8,064 nucleotides of DNA from Bacillota bacterium (GTDB taxonomy: Bacteria > Bacillota > Sulfobacillia > RBS10-35). A program made the position numbers and the translations under genes. Shown one piece after another: positions 5,960 through 8,064 of this stretch (the first letter of the stretch is position 1; the number at the start of each line of letters is the position of its first letter). The stretch is taken from positions 1 through 8,064 of the forward strand of contig JASBVX010000053.1 of NCBI GenBank assembly GCA_029960865.1, read 5' to 3'. Under the pieces are notes generated by a model that was given only the letters and a program-made list of their open reading frames with translations, made no database searches and was not told where the DNA came from.

Positions 5960-7702
5960 GTGCTGGACGGTATCTACCTGCGGGCCCTCCAGGAAGAACT
6001 GGCGAGCTGGAAAGGAGCCTACGTCCAGAAGGTTCAGCAGATCGGGCCTTTCTCTTTTCAGTGGCAGCTCCGCCACCCGGAAAGAGGGCGCACCTTTCTC
6101 ATCGTCCATGGAGGGCCCAGCGGCCTTCTTTACTTGGCTCCCAAAGGAGAAACCCCCGTGAGCGAGGAGTCCCTTTTCTGGCAGCTCCTGCGCCACCATC
6201 TGGGAGAAGGACGGTTCTTGGGCGCATGGCAGGAAGAGCTGGAACGCGCCCTTTATCTCCGCTGGCAAGGAAAAGACGATCTGGACGAGGAAACCCTTTT
6301 CACCCTGGGGGTGGAGCTTTTAAGCCGCCCTGCCCGCCTGATTCTCCTGGCGCAAGACCACCGCATCGTGGATGCCCTTCCCCGCACCTCCCCCGACGAC
6401 GAAAAGCGCCCTCTATCCCCCGGTCTCTCCTTTACCCCACCCCCGCCGCCTTCAGGGTTTCCCGCCGCCTGGCGTAAACCCGCAGAAGCCCTGCAGGACA
6501 TCCTCAACGATCTCCCTTCCCTGCCCCTGGAAAAGGGGCTTCCCAAGACCTTTCCCGGCTTGGGCCCTCTCCTGGGGAGAGAGCTTTTGCAAAGGATCGG
6601 CCTTTCTCCCCAAGCCCTTCCCGGGGATCTTTCCCCCGGCCACCGGGAGGCTCTGGCCCGGGCTCTGGGAGATCTATTTCAAAGGGTCCAAGAGGGCCGG
6701 TGGCAGCCCACCCTCCTCTATCCCACGGGTGCCTTTGCCGCCTTCCCTCTCACCCCTTCTCCCGGAGAACAGGCCATGGCCTTTTCTTCCCCGTCGGAGC
6801 TTCTCTTCTTCTTCGCCCGGGAGAAAGCCCTCGAGGAAGCCAGGAAGAAGGCCCTTTCCGCTCGGATGTCGTGGGTCAAAAAAGGGCTCAAACGGGCCCA
6901 ACACACCCTCCAAAATAGGGAGGCGGAGCTGGCGGAGGCTCAGGATGAAGAGCTCTTTCGCCTCTTTGGGGAGCTTCTTTTGGCCCACCTGGGAGAGGTC
7001 CCCAAAGGTGCTGAAAGCGTCACCCTCTCCGGCTGGGAGGGCCAAACCCTAACTATCCCCCTGATTCCTTCCCTCACCCCCGCCGAGAATGCCGAGAGCT
7101 ACTTCCAGCGCTACAAGAAAGCCCGGCGTCGCAAGGAAGAGGGCATCGTATGGCTGCGAAAGGCCCAAAGGGAAGTCGTCCGCCTGGAAACGGCCCTGGC
7201 CGAGCTGGAGGATCTCCAGGGGGAGGACCTGGCTCCGGAGGAACTGGAGGAGGCTCTTTCCCACTGGGATGGCCGCTACCAGTTTCCTGGAGCGACAGCA
7301 AAACCGAAAAGAAGGGCGAAGGGAGGAGGGGCTTCCCTCCCCCGCCGGATGGAAGGAGCGGACGGCTGGACCTTCTTCATGGGAAAAAACCAGACCCAGA
7401 ACCACTGGCTGACCTTTTCCTTCGCCCGCCCCGATGACTGGTGGTTCCATGTGCGCAGCCAGCCGGGAAGCCATGTCATCGCCAGACCTCCGGCCGGCTG
7501 GCCTAAAGACGCCCCGCCACCACCACAGGTGGCCAAAGAAGCTGCTCTTCTGGCGGCTCGCCACAGCTCCGCCCGCCATAGCCGCCACGTACCGGTGGAT
7601 TACACCCGGAAACGCTATGTGCGGCCCCAAAAGGGGGCACCGGGGCAGGTCTTCTACCAGAACGAAAAGACCCTCTTTGTGTCCCCAGGGGAGGCACCAT
7701 GA
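5960..7702 (+). CDS. rqcH: RqcH/YloA homologue, NFACT-family ribosome quality-control protein
   Basis: In Bacillus, RqcH binds stalled 50S subunits carrying peptidyl-tRNA and recruits Ala-tRNA to add C-terminal alanine tails that mark nascent chains for degradation; the family was earlier called fibronectin-binding protein A. This protein has 580 residues, close to the Bacillus length. In order: NFACT-N from residue 1 (Asp3 in LDG; LLRHHLGEGRF at 76-86), a helix-hairpin-helix-like segment FPGLGPLLGRELLQRIGL (198-215), two charged helices forming a coiled coil (about 282-345 and 375-432), and C-terminal NFACT-R (about 466-575) with GKNQTQNHWLT, PDDWWFHVRSQPGSHV and VPVDYTRKRYVRP. Oddities: the conserved Asp-Arg pair reads Glu95-Arg96, the usual GRHSN segment reads SRPAR, and there are runs of five and four prolines (160-164 and 519-522). 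Start GTG 5960 is set by GAGGGGG and by family alignment. It is probably co-transcribed with the MATE gene. The family is certain; full tailing activity is inferred. Confidence 0.95.
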   Translation: MLDGIYLRALQEELASWKGAYVQKVQQIGPFSFQWQLRHPERGRTFLIVHGGPSGLLYLAPKGETPVSEESLFWQLLRHHLGEGRFLGAWQEELERALYLRWQGKDDLDEETLFTLGVELLSRPARLILLAQDHRIVDALPRTSPDDEKRPLSPGLSFTPPPPPSGFPAAWRKPAEALQDILNDLPSLPLEKGLPKTFPGLGPLLGRELLQRIGLSPQALPGDLSPGHREALARALGDLFQRVQEGRWQPTLLYPTGAFAAFPLTPSPGEQAMAFSSPSELLFFFAREKALEEARKKALSARMSWVKKGLKRAQHTLQNREAELAEAQDEELFRLFGELLLAHLGEVPKGAESVTLSGWEGQTLTIPLIPSLTPAENAESYFQRYKKARRRKEEGIVWLRKAQREVVRLETALAELEDLQGEDLAPEELEEALSHWDGRYQFPGATAKPKRRAKGGGASLPRRMEGADGWTFFMGKNQTQNHWLTFSFARPDDWWFHVRSQPGSHVIARPPAGWPKDAPPPPQVAKEAALLAARHSSARHSRHVPVDYTRKRYVRPQKGAPGQVFYQNEKTLFVSPGEAP

Positions 7703-7800
7703 CCGAACCCTGCTGCTTACGCCTCCCCGTTCCTAAATTCATGGGGACGTATCCCATCGAAGGGATCCGGGGTTCGCTTCCGGCTTCGGCCCCCTCTTGA
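7699..7800 (+). CDS. Possible 33-residue small ORF coupled to rqcH
   Basis: ATG at 7699 overlaps the rqcH TGA in an ATGA junction and is preceded by GGGGAGG (7688-7694) with a short 4-nt spacer. It encodes 33 residues beginning MTEPCCLRLPVPKF, with no recognisable domain, helix or signal. Third-position GC is about two thirds. It may be a genuine small protein, the remnant of a longer downstream gene, or chance: the ribosome-binding bases also encode the rqcH tail. It overlaps another possible small ORF on the opposite strand. Low confidence. Confidence 0.25.
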   Translation: MTEPCCLRLPVPKFMGTYPIEGIRGSLPASAPS

Positions 7801-7845
7801 TCCATCGCTCCATCCAGGCGACGCCGCCGGTCACCCTCCTCCTTT
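7703..7845. other. Convergent intergenic region with imperfect hairpin, no clear terminator
   Basis: This 143-nt gap lies between the end of rqcH and the end of the minus-strand partial gene. Bases 7763-7803 can form an imperfect stem: GGATC with GATCC and GGGG with CCCC, with unequal bulges and an inner UUCG-containing segment. A smaller ATCCC/GGGAT stem is at 7751-7766, and the two structures exclude each other. No U-tract follows either on either strand, so I do not call an intrinsic terminator. Confidence 0.35.
7739..7834 (-). CDS. Possible 31-residue small ORF after the unknown minus-strand gene
   Basis: GTG at 7834 lies 11 nt after the stop of the upstream minus-strand gene and directly below AAAAGGAGGAGG, the closest match in the window to a perfect Shine-Dalgarno sequence, though only about 3 nt from the GTG. 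The product would be 31 residues, rich in Trp, Arg, Lys and Pro (WMERWIKRGPKPEANPG is part of it), with third-position GC near 77%. No family is recognised. It overlaps the plus-strand mini-ORF, so at most one is likely to be real. Low confidence. Confidence 0.25.
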   Translation of the reverse strand: MTGGVAWMERWIKRGPKPEANPGSLRWDTSP

Positions 7846-8064
7846 TCAGTCACAGCGGCCCGTTTCAAAGTCACAGACCGGACCGGCCTCCTCGTCGGAG
7901 AGCTCCACCATGAAGCCGCCGGGAGCCGGATGTTCCGCGTCCCCCGTCATCGCGCCTGTGTCCCAAAGCAACGGCAGATGGGCGATGCGCGCCCAGCCTT
8001 CGCCTTTCTCCACCGGCTGGACCGTCAGGCCGGTAAAATAATGATCCAGGACGGCTTCCCGCTC
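7846..8064 (-). CDS. C-terminal part of an unrecognised protein
   Basis: An open frame enters from the right edge and ends with TGA at 7846-7848, giving the last 72 residues of a protein. It begins EREAVLDHYFTGLTVQPVEK and ends VCDFETGRCD, with no membrane segment. The high third-position GC and the even spread of charged and hydrophobic residues look like real coding. Two cysteines flank a short acidic segment at the extreme C-terminus (C-x6-C); whether they bind metal or pair is unknown. I do not recognise the family from this fragment. It converges on rqcH and is separated from it by 143 nt. Confidence 0.6.
   Translation of the reverse strand, partial: EREAVLDHYFTGLTVQPVEKGEGWARIAHLPLLWDTGAMTGDAEHPAPGGFMVELSDEEAGPVCDFETGRCD

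Noticed and set aside
7763..7803. Imperfect GGATC/GATCC and GGGG/CCCC hairpin as a bidirectional terminator
   Set aside because: It has large unequal bulges and no U-tract on either strand.
7503..7874. Minus-strand open frame of 123 codons over the end of rqcH
   Set aside because: It overlaps both the NFACT-R coding region and the unknown gene's C-terminus, and its Arg/Gly-rich composition looks like a shadow.

Overview
The window reads as ordinary chromosomal DNA of a GC-rich bacterium (roughly 60% by eye), most likely a Bacillota (Firmicutes) lineage. The reasons are strong GGGAGG-type ribosome binding sites before most genes, an RqcH/YloA-type ribosome quality-control protein, a YloB-like P2A calcium ATPase next to it, and frequent GTG/TTG starts. 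The proteins are rich in Glu, Arg and Leu, which would suit a thermophile, but that is only an impression.

Left part, minus strand (4467 to 1): four tightly packed transporter genes that look like one operon. In transcription order they are a P2A-type Ca2+ ATPase (877 aa, TTG start at 4467), a FetA/YbbL-like ABC ATPase (TTG start at 1809), a FetB/YbbM-like UPF0014 permease (GTG start at 1081, sharing a GTGA overlap with the ATPase gene) and the N-terminal 93 residues of an MFS metabolite:H+ symporter that runs off the left edge. The gaps are 24 nt, a 4-nt overlap and 26 nt.

Centre, 4468-4589: a divergent intergenic region. It holds a candidate extended -10 promoter placed so that the MATE transcript would start at or near its ATG (leaderless). 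Just upstream is a pyrimidine tract whose complement is a four-run G-quadruplex motif.

Right part, plus strand (4590 to 7702): a MATE-family multidrug/cation efflux protein, then, after 14 nt, an NFACT-family RqcH homologue. RqcH keeps its overall architecture but differs from the canonical family at the conserved Asp-Arg pair and at the Gly-Arg-His-Ser-Asn segment. The nearness of the YloB-like ATPase and the YloA/RqcH gene echoes their adjacency in Bacillus subtilis, here separated by the MATE gene.

Right edge: the C-terminal 72 residues of an unrecognised minus-strand protein converge on rqcH. The 143-nt gap holds two competing mini-ORFs on opposite strands, each with a good Shine-Dalgarno match, and no convincing terminator. 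There are no RNA genes, insertion sequences, CRISPR arrays or phage genes that I can see. I found no clearly new system. The most interesting points are the MATE-rqcH coupling, the variant RqcH motifs and the divergent promoter region.
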